Shown here one piece after another: positions 35,771 to 48,944 of a DNA stretch of 64,000 nucleotides. The stretch covers positions 24,891,830 to 24,955,829 of the forward strand of contig NC_054704.1 of assembly GCF_016097555.1 (NCBI RefSeq), in the 5' to 3' direction. Positions within the stretch are counted from its first letter, which is position 1. Every line of letters begins with the position of its first letter. Origin of the DNA: Gigantopelta aegis. Its lineage: Eukaryota; Mollusca; Gastropoda; Neomphalida; Peltospiridae. The notes beneath the pieces were generated by a model, which saw only the letters and a program-made list of their open reading frames with translations, made no database searches and was not told the origin of the DNA. A program made the position numbers and the translations under genes.

Positions 35771-35832
35771 CCAAAGCGCTGGACTATCGTTCTGAGAGTC
35801 CGTGGTTCGAATCCTCTCAGTGGAGGTTGATT
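35732..35832 (+). repeat. Poly-T tract and truncated tRNA-like sequence
   Basis: About 37 T residues run into 'agccaaagcgctggactatc' and 'gtggttcgaatcctctcag', which look like a D-arm/A box and a T-arm/B box. The 5' acceptor strand is replaced by the T run and no 3' partner is seen. I read it as a SINE head remnant, not a functional tRNA. 35840-36715 holds nothing recognisable. Confidence 0.45.
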
Positions 35833-36721
35833 TTTCTGTTACATATATGATATTATTATGGAAAGCCAAGTAAGTTGGAAACCTTGTGCTTAACCCTTTT
35901 GTTTTTAATTGCAATAAAATATGTTTCAACCAAAGTAAACCGTATGCAATGATGTTTTAGTTTGCTACCTTTGGATAATAACAAACCGTTGAACGACGCC
36001 CCTTCCTGTCACCGTAATAATTAGCAACAATTAGCTCTCTCCACTAGAAAATGTAGGGACCGGCACACCTTTATTAACACAAGTCAAGTATGTCACTGGC
36101 ATAATTCTGCAAGTAAGGTTTTGATTCGTGGACATCAACTGGCTGCTGTTAGATCCACATGTAATAGTGGAGCTAATTTTAATTAGATTGGCGTATTTTT
36201 GACCTATTCACGTCAATACTGTACAAATAAGCCACGAATACGCTTACGTATTTCGTCCCAATACACTACGAATACGCAGTTGCGTTTTTGCGTAAACATA
36301 CAACGAAGCATTTGGTTTAACTTCATGACAGAAATACGCACACAATATGCTTTGCGTAATCAGGTTAAAACAAAGCATTGCGTATTCATAGCTCAGAAAC
36401 ATAGTGTATTATTGATTGTGTGTTGTGTGATTTCTGTGCTGTTTTCAAATTGCATAATACGCAATTGTTTTACATGTGTATTATATTTTAATATATAGTT
36501 TATTTTATTAGTATACATGTATATTAGTGAAATAAACCAACACTCTTTGAAATCTGTTTCGTGAATTGGGATGGTTGGATACACTGGATGACAGTCTGGC
36601 TTAAGCGTTAGATCTGCGTCATTGGGGAGGTGTACTGTATGAAAACAGATCAAATATGATCCTTATGTGTTGAAATGATGCATACTTGGACCACCGACAC
36701 AGTTTAAGAAATGAAAAAAGA

Positions 36722-36800
36722 CTTTATGTCAAAATGACTAAATGTTAGACACCCAATGAGTAATAAATTAGTGTACACTAATGGTGTTGTTAAACAAAAG
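36722..36800 (+). mobile_element. SINE-1 tail fragment
   Basis: 'aatgttagacacccaatgag' and 'actaatggtgttgttaaaca'. Confidence 0.7.
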
Positions 36801-37026
36801 AAAAAAAGAAGAAATTGATAAAGTCCATTACTATTTTAGGGGTGACAGGTTATTTGTTGGAGAACCTTTTAATTTTCTTCAGCCAAATGATGACACGGGT
36901 CAGGATCCACAACATGTTAATAACACAAGTGCTTACATTTGCTCCATACTATTATACAAAGATTGGTAAAAGCAAATGCATCACAATATCCTGTGATATT
37001 AATAATACCATGTGTCTTCATTTTAA

Positions 37027-37405
37027 AATGACCGGCCTCGGTGGCGTCGTGGTTAGGCCATCGGTCTACAGGCTGGTAGGTACTGGGTTCTGATCCCAGT
37101 CGAGGCATGGGATTTTTAATCCAGATACCGACTCCAAACCCTGAGTGAGTACTCCGCAAGGCTCAATGGGTAGGTGTAAACCGATTGCACCGACCATGAT
37201 CCATAACTGGTTCAACAAAGGCCATGGTTTGTGCTATCGTGCCTGTGGGAAACGCAAATAAAATATCCCTTGCTGCTAATCGGAACGAGTAGCTCATGTA
37301 GTGGCGACAGCGGTTTTCCTCTCAAAATCTGTGTGGTCTGACGCCATATAACCGTAAATAAAATGTGTTGAGTGCGTCGTTAAATAAAACATTTCTTTCT
37401 TTTTT
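37027..37405 (+). mobile_element. Composite SINE: SINE-2-type head, SINE-1 subtype B body and tail
   Basis: The head 'ggcctcggtggcgtcgtggt' (A box) and 'actgggttctgatcccagtc' (B box region) is tRNA-like. Then comes 'gaccatgatccataactggt', and the body switches to SINE-1 ('atcccttgctgctaatcgga', 'gtgtggtctgacgccatata'), ending 'tgagtgcgtcgttaaataaa'. The junction is clean at about 37195-37215. From 37410 to 37820 nothing is recognised. Confidence 0.75.
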
Positions 37406-37825
37406 TTTCATTTTCAAAAATGTATATAGCTATTTTGAATTATGTTTGTTTATATTCTACGAATAGCTCCTGTTATCTTGTCACTATAAATATATCCACT
37501 GTACAATAATTCCTCATATGCTGTCATTTGACGGCCTGAGTGTACAGAAATAAAGTTTCAAGTTTCAAGATACGTATACTTTTTTGTGTCTAGATGGCGG
37601 CGACGCTATCAGACAATTGCAATTGCGATTTAACTAGGTAATATTTTTCAATGAAATCCATTCAAATTGGTGAACAACTTGCATTAAAAGGTCATTCGGG
37701 AGGTGGGTGGGTGGTTAAGTTTTGAAATACTGTAGCAGTTTGGAGTGGTGATAAATTAGAAATCGATATATCATATATGGGTAGGTCAGAATAATTTTCG
37801 GCATTATCTCTTTGTTCATTCATTT

Positions 37826-38240
37826 CAATATTCATTTCAACTTATTTTCGTGCTTATATCCGATTAACGTTCAAGCACGCTGTTCTGTGCACACACATCA
37901 GCTATCTAGGCTGTCTGTCCAGGACAATGGGTTGGTGGTTAGTGAGAAGGAAGTAAAGTAAAGTTTGTTTTATTTAACGACGCCACTAGAGCACATTGAT
38001 TTTTTATCTTATCATCGGCGATTGGACGTCAAACATATGGTCAATCTGACACTGTTTTTTAGAGGAAACCCGCTGTCACCACATAGGCTACTCTTTTACG
38101 ACAGGCAGCAAGGGGTCTTTTATTTGCGCTTCCTAGTGAGAAGGAAGTCGGTGTAGTGGTGTTACACCAACCCATGGAGTTGAACACACTACCTACCAAT
38201 CTTAAGTCCGATGGCTTAACCACTCCGCCGAGGTCGGCAT
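37826..38240 (-). mobile_element. SINE-2 with a SINE-1 inserted, target duplication visible
   Basis: SINE-2 parts: 37826-37953 ('ttttcgtgcttatatccgat') and 38132-38240 ('gtcggtgtagtggtgttaca', 'taaccactccgccgaggtcgg'). SINE-1 (minus) fills the gap. 'tagtgagaaggaagt' occurs on both sides of the SINE-1 (about 37939 and 38132), the duplicated target. Both inserts are on the minus strand. Confidence 0.85.
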
Positions 38241-38467
38241 CTCACTGTCGATGATTGATCATATAAGACGAACATATTTTCTGTGGTAAAGCCTAGCAAA
38301 TATATATTCTTCTACAAAGGTCCGGGAATGTGTTTAATATTAGATTCTGTATGAATAAAACACCATTTAAAAGTGTTTTTTTCATCGTACCTTTCAGTTC
38401 TCTTTTTTCACCATAGAACCCATCTAAAAAAGGCTATGCATTGTAAACATTGTGCATACTATTTGAA

Positions 38468-38582
38468 ACTTTGTTTTATTTAACGACACCACTAGAGAAC
38501 ATTGATTTATTAATAATCGGCTATTGAATGTCAAACATTTTGTAATTCTGGCATATAGTTTTAGACAGGAAACACGTTTAAT
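38468..38582 (-). mobile_element. SINE-1 tail half, minus strand
   Basis: 'tttaacgacaccactagaga', 'ttgaatgtcaaacattttgt', ending 'agacaggaaacacg'. Confidence 0.75.
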
Positions 38583-38781
38583 ATATAACCACTAATATTT
38601 TATGCAGAAAAATACATTTGATATGTAATTACAGTCGTTAAAAAGTCTCTGTTAGTCGATAACATCTTTAAAATGGCAGCAAACTCGGGAATGTCTCTTT
38701 AAGTGTGTCAACATTCCAATGCCAAAAACAGACGATTTGTAAACAAAGGGTGGACAACTCTTATCGCCTTACATACAGACG

Positions 38782-40015
38782 TGTCACGGGGATTCTATAA
38801 TTCCCGTAACCGAATAAAACACGATTATCAAAATGTCTCTCCTACTTGTATATCTATTAGATCTCTCTGTAACAGGCTGTTAAACCCTAGTATGGCTCGT
38901 CTCTAGGTATGATCAGAGATACGATCTTATATAAGTATATATTATTATAGCACGTTAGTTCTCTAGAAAACACAACAAAACACAATACACTTTGGAATCT
39001 GTATTAATCTACGCTGACATATGTACAGCCGTAGTAGTTAATTAATAACAGCAATAATAACAACCCAGAACTGATCACTTAATTAGTTAATCTCTAGGTG
39101 TCTAGTTACACAATATGCGAATCACTTCACCGTTACACCACACCAACACGTGTGATAATTGAGAAACGCTTCCAGGAGAAGTTAATTAATAAAGGAATTA
39201 CACCACCATTCCTAACTGGTTAATTTTTAATTAACCCTTACTACTCGTTCAGTAACGTGTGAGAATTTAGAAACGCTTCCAGTGGAACTTAATTAATAAA
39301 GGAATTACAGCTCTATTCCTAACGGGTTAATTTTTAATTAACCCTTAACTACTCATTCAGTAACCTTGTAACACAGAATTAATACTTATCACAATAAAGA
39401 CAATAACCTACAGTGTACCTAGGTCCTCTAGGATGACTGGCTAAGCTTTATATTACCAAATACTCATATAATGTTAGAACAAGAAGTCTACGATTTACTT
39501 CGTCAGATGACCGAAGACACTGTCTAAAGAATATTGGTATAATACAGTATTAAAATATTTAAAGTCACATCAATCACATCAAGGTTATACACAGAGCAGA
39601 AAATATATTTACCAAAGTCCAAACGGACTAACGTTCCCTCGGAGCCTTCCTATTCGTTCTCCTCGATATCTCTAAAGCACTAGCTATTTATTATAAATCA
39701 GGATTTTGCCTGGGGGTACAAGGCGGTACCTCACGTATCATCTCATATTCTACATCTACTAGAGTCGGTATATTTCTCTCTGATCGTCAGTCTGGCTGTC
39801 GCCAACCGCGAGCAATCTCCTGGCCATAAACAGCACCACCGGAGATATTACGTACCTGGCTGGGTGTGTATTAGGCGTACCGATCGAGGACTGTCGCGCA
39901 GAAGTATTACGTAACAAGTTGCCCATCTGGGCTACGGGCAATAAACTGCACACGGCCCTCTAACACAATTAAAATCGCCACAGGCGAAACAAATTTAAGA
40001 GCATGTTCCGTGACA
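38782..40015 (-). mobile_element. Solo LTR, copy 1 (1234 bp)
   Basis: It starts TGTCACGGGG and ends CCGTGACA, the short inverted ends of an LTR. AGACG at 38777-38781 is repeated at 40016-40020, a perfect 5-bp target duplication. It aligns in reverse complement over nearly its whole length with 45867-47056. It contains an internal duplication of about 110 bp ('aaacgcttccag(g/t)' ... 'aatttttaattaaccctta', copies near 39160 and 39270). No internal retrotransposon sequence flanks it. ORFs inside are not significant. Confidence 0.88.
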
Positions 40016-40221
40016 AGACGTCATGTTTGAAAGCTAAGGTACCATTCTGTATGTACCTTGGTTTGCGAAGATCTTCAAACCCATTTAATAAAGGTATCTT
40101 TGTCCCAAATAAAACCACTGTATTTAACTAATTGCCGCCAATCCACCACCTTGTCTTTTACGGTTATAAGCTCAACCACAGACCTAATGTCACACCCACA
40201 TACCGTCCTCTAACAAGCGTT

Positions 40222-40450
40222 TGTTTAACGACACCACTAGAGCACATTGATATATTAATTATCGGTTTTTGGATGTCAAACATTTGGTAATTTTGATATA
40301 TAGTCTTAGTATCAAGGGATCTTTTATATGCACCATCCCACAGACAGAATAGCACATACCACGGCACTGGCTGGAACGAGAATTAGCCCTATGGGACTGA
40401 GATTGATTCCAGTCTCAGAGCGAGCGCTCAACCCAGGGCTATGTCCCACC
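40222..40450 (-). mobile_element. SINE-1 with internal deletion, minus strand
   Basis: 'tttaacgacaccactagagc', 'caccatcccacagacagaat', then a shortened head region 'gattgattccagtctcagag'. Confidence 0.75.
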
Positions 40451-40853
40451 CATCCCCTATCATGTAACAAACAAACAAGTAAAACAAAACAAACCAAACC
40501 AATAATCACATCTGAAATTATATTCTTTGTGTACGAGAAACAAGACAAGGGGCACGTTGCTAATGGTATGTATGCGCCAAATATAAACTTGAAAAATAAT
40601 TTTAAAAATTAGTAAAACAATTATTTTTATATTAAAATACATCATATAAACTAGTCGTGTTTGAAACGCTGAACAAATAAAATGGTCGAATTATGGTTTT
40701 AAAAAGAAAAGAAATAATAAAAACCGTTCAAAGAGAAGACAACCATGTAATATGAACAACCTCAACAGAAGAGTCTGATCACGTATCTACAAAGTAGGAT
40801 TATTTACAACAAACTGGCAGTCTGCAAAAACACTGGGCAATGATAAATACATA

Positions 40854-41496
40854 CAGTCAAACCTGTCCTTGCCTAGCGGCCACCTGTAATCAGCGGTCGC
40901 CTGCCTTAAGCGGCCAGCGGTCGCCTGCCTTAAGCGGCCAGCGGTCACCCAAATCAGATCCTAAATCGCTAAAATACCTGTATTAAACGGCCACATTAAA
41001 TGTTTACTATTATATAAAAGGGATATTTTAACAACAGCGATAAGGTGAAACAAATAACCGATCTTCACACCTTCAGGAATACTAGTACCCATTCAGTCCC
41101 GACATCTCTACTGTGTATCAATTAAGAAAGAATGACTCTGCAATGCATCTAACTGCCTCTGGGCAGGCTACTCTGGACATTTGTAGATTCACTTACTATG
41201 ACAATACACCGCATAAAGTAGGAATTAAATAATTAAATAGAAAAAGAAAACAAACTTGTTGAGAACGGTTAATTTAAGACATTCCATTTGCATTTTTTCT
41301 GAAGACGACATGCCATAAGTTGATTTATAGTCAACTGTGAAGAACACATCCGTTGATTAGCAGTACAGACGGTAAAACAAGTAACAACAAATGTTTTAAA
41401 GACTATATATATGGCAACATGTAATCAGCGGTCACCTGTTTTAAGCGGCCACTTTTATCTACTCCCTTGTGTGACCGCTTAAGATAGGTTTGACTG
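40854..41496. mobile_element. pogo-like inverted-repeat element, non-autonomous
   Basis: The ends CAGTCAAACCTGTC... and ...ATAGGTTTGACTG are inverted and flanked by TA (40852-40853, 41497-41498). Subterminal repeats of 'taagcggcca' and 'gcggtc(a/g)cc' occur near both ends, including a tandem 'agcggtcgcctgccttaagc' at the left. There is no ORF for a transposase. Ends like those of the element at 51908. Confidence 0.75.
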
Positions 41497-41499
41497 TAT

Positions 41500-42460
41500 A
41501 ACCAATCCCAATGTTTTTAGTTTTTCTCAATCTAAAATGCCCTTTTTAATTAATATTAAAATCATTACAATGCCCAAATGAACCAATTACAAGTACTGAA
41601 AACACACACGTATATGAGCTTTCATAGGCATTAATACAATACAACACTTATGATAATCAAATGCATGGAAGTTAATGAATCAGTCCAGTGAAGTTCTATG
41701 ATAAAATATAAAATTAAGTAAATGCTAAATCTTTGTGTTCTTAATTAATGTACCACTAACAGTCGTCAATTATTCTAATATTTATCCAGAGTCATAAAGT
41801 GTTGGCAAGAATATATATCATTCAAGCATTAGTATCTACTTTCAGTACTGTTACCTTGTTAACAATATATTTAAGTGTGTCCAAACTGTTTTAATTGTAT
41901 GAGTGATTTACAAACAACAGATAATTACAATACATTACTTGTTACTAAAATAACCTAGTCACTAACGGTTACACTAACAATAGTAATTAATAATATATAT
42001 ATATATATATATATATCACAGACACCTGCAAACAATGTACAAGTTAGTGCATAATAATACATCTTTTCAGTTGGGTACACTGGTGTTAGGAGTAACGTTT
42101 CAAACTGGGGCAGCACAAAGAATCATGTGATTATAACAGTCATACAGTGTAAGTGTAAATTAATAACACAGATGTAGTTGCTGTACAGTAAAGGCACCGG
42201 AAGATGACTGCAAAAGGAAGATGGGGGGGGGGGGGGGGGGGGGGGGGGGGTTGCGATTATATTAATTTGGTTTCTTACCATCCCACCAATGCCATACAAT
42301 CAATGAAAAAACAGCACGATTGAAATCGATTACATTGTGTGACGTATAGTTAACCTGACAATAATTTGTCTGTGACGCAAGTTAGTTACAAGTGCAAAGG
42401 CTGTAAATAACTTTTGATGTTAAAATTTACTTTAAAACTGGTTTTCGAGGATATGTAAGA
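41500..42460. other. Intergenic DNA without recognised gene
   Basis: AT-rich, with a short (AT)n at 41993-42016 and a G-run of about 30 at 42222-42250. No ORF with recognisable content. Confidence 0.7.
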
Positions 42461-42610
42461 AATAGAATAATACATTTGTGTCCGTTAGATACCATTTATC
42501 TTACAACTCGTTTAAAAATGTATCAAACTCGCTTTCGCTCCTAAGATACATTTTAAAGCAACTCGTAAGATAAATAGTATCTAACGGACACTCATGTATC
42601 ATTCTCTATT
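42461..42610. mobile_element. Palindromic element, family P, copy 2
   Basis: 'tgtccgttagataccattta' is inverse to 'taaatagtatctaacggaca'. The loop is 'aactcgctttcgctcc' and the ends are 'aatagaataatacat' against 'atgtatcattctctatt'. Confidence 0.75.
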
Positions 42611-45600
42611 TAAACGATATATATTGTCATTCAAAAACAGCAATCTGGGGGTTGGTCAACAGGTAAAAGCATATATTAAGACCTCTCCCAATATATTAAT
42701 TTGATTTTCAACCCTCCCTCGTTTCCAACCCCTATGTTCTAACAGGGATAAAAATGATGTATGTTCCTGGGAGGTTTTTATCAAAGAATGACAGGACGTT
42801 TTCAGGTTGCTTTAAAATCTGGAATTCCAGGAAAAATCTGAGGAAAGTATAAAATGATACAATTATCCACCAGTTCCATGTACATGTACATCATACAAAA
42901 TTTGTGTGACTGATACTTTATTATAACAATGCAAATGACAATATGTTTTCACGGACAATGACATAGTCCAAAAGCTGCCTATAAACTACTTTTTAAAATT
43001 AATTTTCTTAACCCATAAGCACATTTCAAAGCAGTGTGATTGTGACATCGCAGATCCAACCGTTGAGATATATTAAATATAACATGATCTCATATTTATA
43101 TTGTCCATTTTCCCCCCTAACCATACAGATAATAGAGGATAATAAAGGACTTACACCTTCGAGTTAAAATCATGTTTTCACTGAAAGAGAAATGACTCAC
43201 TTGGTGTGTGATTTATTTTAGTTACTATTCCAGCTATCATTTATTTTCTCTAAATTATTTTTTACTTTTAATTAATAAACAAGTACACATATAAAAACTA
43301 AGTAAAACCACTTCACACACTTCTCAACATCACAACCACTTTTTGTTTTGTCCACTTTCAAAGACAATTTAAAAAAAACCCATTAGGTCTAGGCCTATTA
43401 TTCAATTTTAAATATTTAATTAAATTTTAAAAAAAAAACATTATAAAGAAAGTTTTACACCCCCCCCCCCCCCGGTCCAAAAACTAAATAATAATAATAA
43501 AAACAAATAATAATTAAACACTGGAATTAAGAGGCATAATAATATAGAAATGATATAACACCATTTTGCATGTTTTTCAACTTGTGATCATGTTATATTT
43601 AGTACAAGCAATTATAACTAGTTGGTAAACAGCTACACAAGATGGTACCTTACACCATTGAGTGTATTTGCTAGAGGAAAGCTGAAAAATATTTCCGATG
43701 TTGCGAGTGACTGTGGGAGTAATAAACAACCATATATGTAATGTGAACACAGTATAACACAAGATCGTATCAATGCAGTAGGCCTTCCTGAGTAATTGTT
43801 CATGCAAGTATTTATCTAGGGTTTTTTTTTTTTTTATCAGAGTCCTATGTCTGATGGAAGTGGGAAAATTAGCATGATTTAATCATGATTTGGATGGTTT
43901 CTGAGGCCAATGAATGATGCAATGCACCATTATTATATTATATTGTATTGTATTATATTAACTGAATAGGCACAGGACTAGCTCTATGTGCGAACAAAAT
44001 TTCACCAAATCTATCAAACTTCAAAAACTGCAGAAAGCCAGTTATTTTTCTAACTAAATATCAATTATTTCTTGAAATTATTTCGCCAAATTAAAATACA
44101 ATTCACCAATCGTTTTTTAAATTCGCAATAGACGAATTTCGCGAGTGCCAGAGCTAGCATTGACATGTTGTCTGATATAATTACAAAAACATTTACACAT
44201 CAAATTGGGAATTTTCAGTACCACTTGCTTTTGGGAATCAGACTATGTTCGGTACTGCAGAAAGCCTGGATAAGTCCCTGTCATGGCATATGTCTAATGC
44301 TGGTTATGACATAATGTATAATCATAATCTTAAAATATATACTTGTATAAAGTACAGTACGTTCTGTTAAACATAAAGCACCGGCTATGACTCCTACAAT
44401 AAATGCCCTGAGTTTATCTTCCCAGCACCACTGTCCTAATAATAAATATACACATAACAAGCAAACAATTCTATGACCTACATGTAGACATGCTTGAACA
44501 CTGAAACATATAAAACAAATAGTAGAGTTTGTAGAAAAGATCTAATTTCCATGTGAGGTCATCAACAGCAAAATAACACAACCAAACAAGAATTTAAAAA
44601 AAGAAAAGAAATCATGGCACATATTGTTACATTAAAATACTATTTCCACCAATGATTTGATAGGGGAATTGCAAAGGATATTTATTTATATCTGTTATTG
44701 CCAATCCACCTCTAAGTGTTACCAAAATGAAGACCTAGTCATGAAAAAAAAATGAGGGCAGTGATTAATTGCTCCCCTAACTCAGATTATGGGGAGCCAT
44801 TTAACATTTTACCATAATATATTGATATCATATAAATTCACACGCTAAAGGGAGCTAAAAATTATTCTCCTTAAACGAGTCTGAGGGGAGTGAGCGTGAC
44901 AGCTCCCCTTAAATTGTGAGGTTTAATCATGGTATGACAATTGACCATCATCAAGCTGTGTGAAGAATACTGTATAACCGGAAATTTTCGTGGTCTTAAT
45001 TTTTCGTGGTTTGGGGTATAAAAACATTTCACGGTTTCTTATTTTCGGCATTTGCCAAATCTAAATTTAAAGTAGTTCATAGAATGAGTTACCAGTTGTA
45101 AATGCTATAGTTAAATATCGAAAAATGTCTGGACAAAACAGATAAAATTAGAAAGAAACGCAAACTATTATTTGGTTTTATTTTATTTTGTACATCTATT
45201 TTTATTATTTATGGACTTCGAAGAAAGATAATGTTATGTTCACGTGTAAATGCCACGAGTTATCTCCCTTGTTGTGGAAGTAATGCCTGAAAAACAAAAT
45301 AAAAAATACTATATACACTAACTCTTTTCGACTAAATCGTATTCCTTGGTGTCAGCATATACCCAAGTTATCATTGCTGAAATCTACACAATATAACCAG
45401 CTGTACTGAGTAAACATAAATATGTATTTCCAATTTTGTTTACATTAAAAAATTAATACATTTACTCTGATCTTTCATTTAAATTAAGTTAAATTTTTCC
45501 AAGAGACTATAATTTAAAGTATTGTGCCATCATACAACCGGGCTTACAATTTCAGAGCTGGTAGAATTCTGATGTTTCCATTAATTTTTAAAGTATAGCA

Positions 45601-45866
45601 AAATTTCAAGGTTTTTGAAGGCATGTAAAATGAGTTTTGAAACTTCAGGAATTGCCAGTCCCATTGAAACCCAGTGTCATAGTAATCTATGTTCCCTGCA
45701 TGTAATTAGCTCAGCTTACTGTATATGTAAATCAAATACCTGTTACTGTCAACCTCTTGCAGTATTATAAGATCCACAGTGACCACATTTCAATCCTAGG
45801 ACGTGAAATTTAGTACTACTTTCCTGCAAATAGAAATATTGTAAACTGTTAAGTTACCTGGGCAAG
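42611..45866. other. Long AT-rich region without recognised gene
   Basis: It contains a C-tract (43457-43473) and a probable DNA-element end at about 44970-45040 ('tactgtataaccggaaattt', 'tcgtggtttggggtat'). Only short ORFs without motifs occur. Confidence 0.6.
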
Positions 45867-47056
45867 TGTGACGGTACATGCTCTTAATTTGTTTTCGCCT
45901 GTGGCGATATATATTATTTTAGAGGGCCGTGTGCAGTTCCAAATTGCACTTAAGCACACGTGATACCTTTGCGCGACGGTCGTCTAATACACACCCAGCC
46001 CAGGTGCGGAGCCCAGGTGGCCAGTAGTTACGTAATACCTCCGTAAGTGCGGTTTTTACAACCGTGATTTCTGGCGAACTGGCGACAGCCAGTCTGACGA
46101 TCTAAGAAAATATACCGACTCTGGGAGAGGTGGAAATATCAGATGATAGGTGAGGTACCGCGTTGTACCCCCAGGCGATATTCGCTGTCTCTGAGTTTCG
46201 AATAAATAGCTAGGATTTTAGAGATATCGAGGAGAACGATAGGAAGGCTCCAGGGGATCGCTGTCCGTCCACTGAACGATCTATATTAGTTCAGACGGGA
46301 CTTTGGTAAATATATATTTTCTGCTCTGTGTGTAACCTTGATGTGATTGATGTGACTTTAAATATTTTAATACTGTATTATACCAATATTATTTAGACGG
46401 TGCTGCCGGTCATCTGACGCAGTAATCTGTAGGCTCACTGTCCTAAATAATTATATAAAGCTTAGCCAGTCATCTTAGAGGACCTAGGTAAACTGTAGGT
46501 TAATGTCTTTATTGTGATAGGTACCAGTATTAATTCTGTATTACAAGGTTATTGAATGAGTAGTTAGGGTTAATTAAAAATTAACCAGTTAGGAATAGTG
46601 TTGTAATTCCTTTATTAATTAAGTTCCCCTGGAAGCGTTTCTCCATTATCGCACATGTGTGTTAGCGTTTCTCAATTATCACACGTGTGGGTATTGTGTC
46701 ACGGTGAAGTGATTAGCATATTGTGTAAACTAGACACCTAGAGATTAACTAATTAAGTAATCAGTTCTGGGTTGTTATTATTTGTTGTTGTTAATTAACT
46801 ACTGCGGCAGTACATTTGTCAGCGTAGGTTAATACAGATTCCAAAGTGTATTGTGTTTTTGTTGTGTTTTCTAGTGAACTAAACGTGCTATAATAATATA
46901 TACTTTATATAAGATCGTATCTCTGATCATACCTAGAGACGAGCCACAGCGGGTATAACTGCCTGTTACAGAGAGATCTAATAGATATACAGTTAGGAGA
47001 GATATTTGGACAATCGTGTTTTATTCAGTTACGGGTATTATAGAATCCCCATGACA
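45867..47056 (+). mobile_element. Solo LTR, copy 2 (1190 bp), opposite orientation
   Basis: It begins TGTGACGGTACATGC and ends CCCCATGACA. GCAAG at 45862-45866 recurs at 47057-47061, a perfect 5-bp target duplication different from that of copy 1. 'taattaaaaattaaccagtt' and 'aagcgtttctc' occur as in copy 1, but the larger block is not duplicated; instead the short 'gcgtttct(c)' / 'acac(a/g)tgtg' motif is doubled near 46640-46690. Confidence 0.88.
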
Positions 47057-47144
47057 GCAAGATACAATCTACAGTTAGGCAAAATATCGACTTCTCAAGC
47101 AGCAAGGCTGGTGAGGCTTCAGCCTGACCAACACTAGGCCTGAT

Positions 47145-47975
47145 CAGACCTGTCAAGAGAAAGCAGAAGGTGTGTGTTGAAAAAGCAGGAGATTTTGTCA
47201 AAAAACAGGAGATTTTTTAACTGCACATGATTTAACACAACTTTTTAAAAAGTACTACAATAAGTTATATGAGCACTACATAATGTCATGTATACTTGTC
47301 AACCTTAATTATTGGCATTAAAAAAAAAATTATATATGTATATATTAAATTTTGTTTTAATTATTTTTAAATATTATTATAATTTAATACATATTTTTAA
47401 AAATATTTTAATCCAAAAAAATTTCATTTATCAATCAAATTTATCTCTCTTTTATCCAAAAATCTTAACACTAACAAATTTAAACATTAATTAGTACATT
47501 TACGGTATTACACTTACAGGTTGCATCATCGTTATTTGTGTTTCATGAAAAGTAGACCCATGACAAATTTATATAGGCCTAAATCTTATAAATTAATATT
47601 CAGTTTTTACTACAATAAGGTACAGTGGTGTGGTACTTATTTAAAATCACCATAACCATGCAATAAACATTGTATTTCCACTAATCATTTCTACTTATCA
47701 TACGTAAAAGCTCATTACTGACATCGTGTGAAATATACCGGAATTTTACCTATTTCCGTGAGTAACGTTATGTCAAACACAAGATTTATTAATCGTAGGA
47801 AAATAATACTCTTTGTTACTAACATTTTACTGCACAAAACTACAAATCTACTTGATACAAGTATTGTTTATACAGCTAATTGGTCTTTCTGTTGTCTTCC
47901 TTTGACGCGTGATTTTTGACATCGTGATCAAATACCGGGAGTCTCCCGCGGAACCCGGGAGGGTTGACAGGTCTG
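47145..47975 (-). mobile_element. hAT-like non-autonomous element, copy 1 (831 bp)
   Basis: The ends CAGACCTGTCAA and TTGACAGGTCTG are inverted. The flanks ('gcctgat' left, 'cgcctgat' right) look like a decayed 8-bp duplication. Its sequence is the reverse complement of the 51077-53298 element minus the latter's insertion. Interior AT-rich; the ORFs at 47312 and 47728 are not protein-like. Confidence 0.75.
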
Positions 47976-48221
47976 CCGCCTGATGTCACCAAACTCCTCA
48001 CACTTGTTTTAAAACATGTCCTTCGCGCTTATGCATTATTTCACATCCTCCGCACATGGTGGAGTGAAACCAGTAATTGTGGGCTTCCTACAGGTCTGCC
48101 GACTCTTCACACCACACCACATACTTTCATATACACCCAGTAACATGTCTAGCACCTCAACCATGAGAATGTTATTTGCTGATTTCAACTGCATGGTGAC
48201 AGCAATTTTATTACGAGTGTT

Positions 48222-48310
48222 AACAAAATGAATGAATGAATGAATGAATGAATGAATAAATGAAAGAAAGAATGAATAAATGAGTGCTTAATGACACCCC
48301 ACCATTTAAA
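48222..48310. repeat. (GAAT)n with 'gacaccccacca' tail
   Basis: (AATG)n runs into 'gtgcttaatgacaccccacc', the same junction as at 9470 and, inverted, at 56540. Confidence 0.7.
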
Positions 48311-48354
48311 GACATATCAGCCATTATTACCCCAGCGGTCACTCGTAACAGGGA

Positions 48355-48540
48355 AACAGGTAATAAATAGAATAACAAACTCGGTACCAGTTATTATCAA
48401 ATTTATGTCCCTCGTGAAATAATTTTTATTTGTCACTTGCTAAAGCTCGTGACAATTGAAAATTATTTCACTCGGGACATAAATTTGATAATAACTGGTA
48501 ACTCGTTTATTATCCTCTATTTATTTACTGCCATAGATTG
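48355..48540. mobile_element. Palindromic element, family P, copy 3
   Basis: 'accagttattatcaaattta' is inverse to 'taaatttgataataactggt'. The ends 'taataaatagaataacaaac' and 'gtttattatcctctatttat' are also inverse. The loop 'cttgctaaagctcg' reads like the family loop on the opposite strand. 48541-48940 has an ORF (48666-49046) without recognisable motif. Confidence 0.8.
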
Positions 48541-48944
48541 TTCAATTCAACGTACAACACTCTGAATGGACATCACCCAGGAACATTTTGTTTTCAAAAT
48601 CTTGATTAGCCATATTTCTAGTCAATTGAAAATATTTTAAAACTGTGTATAGCAATCTCTAAAACTTGTGTAGTGATTTGCGACATGATACTGATCAAAA
48701 TGAACAATGTGTTTCTGATGATGGCAAGGGATTGAGCTCAATGTTGGTACCAGAAAATTATTCATGCACACCAGTCATGGACAAAAAACCCAACTTGGCC
48801 AGAGTTCTGCCCACAACAGGTGTCAGTGTTGTTCTCCACTGGGTTTTATCAATGCTGGTGATGGACTCATCATGGAAGACTACATTGAGCACCTATTTCA
48901 TGATTAAGATTCAAACACTCACTCATGGGCACACAAAGTTATCA

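Noticed and set aside
35769..35832. Functional tRNA gene
   Set aside because: T-arm and anticodon-like parts are present but the acceptor stem cannot pair, since the 5' side is poly-T; more likely a SINE head remnant.
38782..47056. One large transposon with 1.2-kb terminal inverted repeats
   Set aside because: Each arm has its own different 5-bp target duplication and LTR-type ends, and no transposase lies between them.
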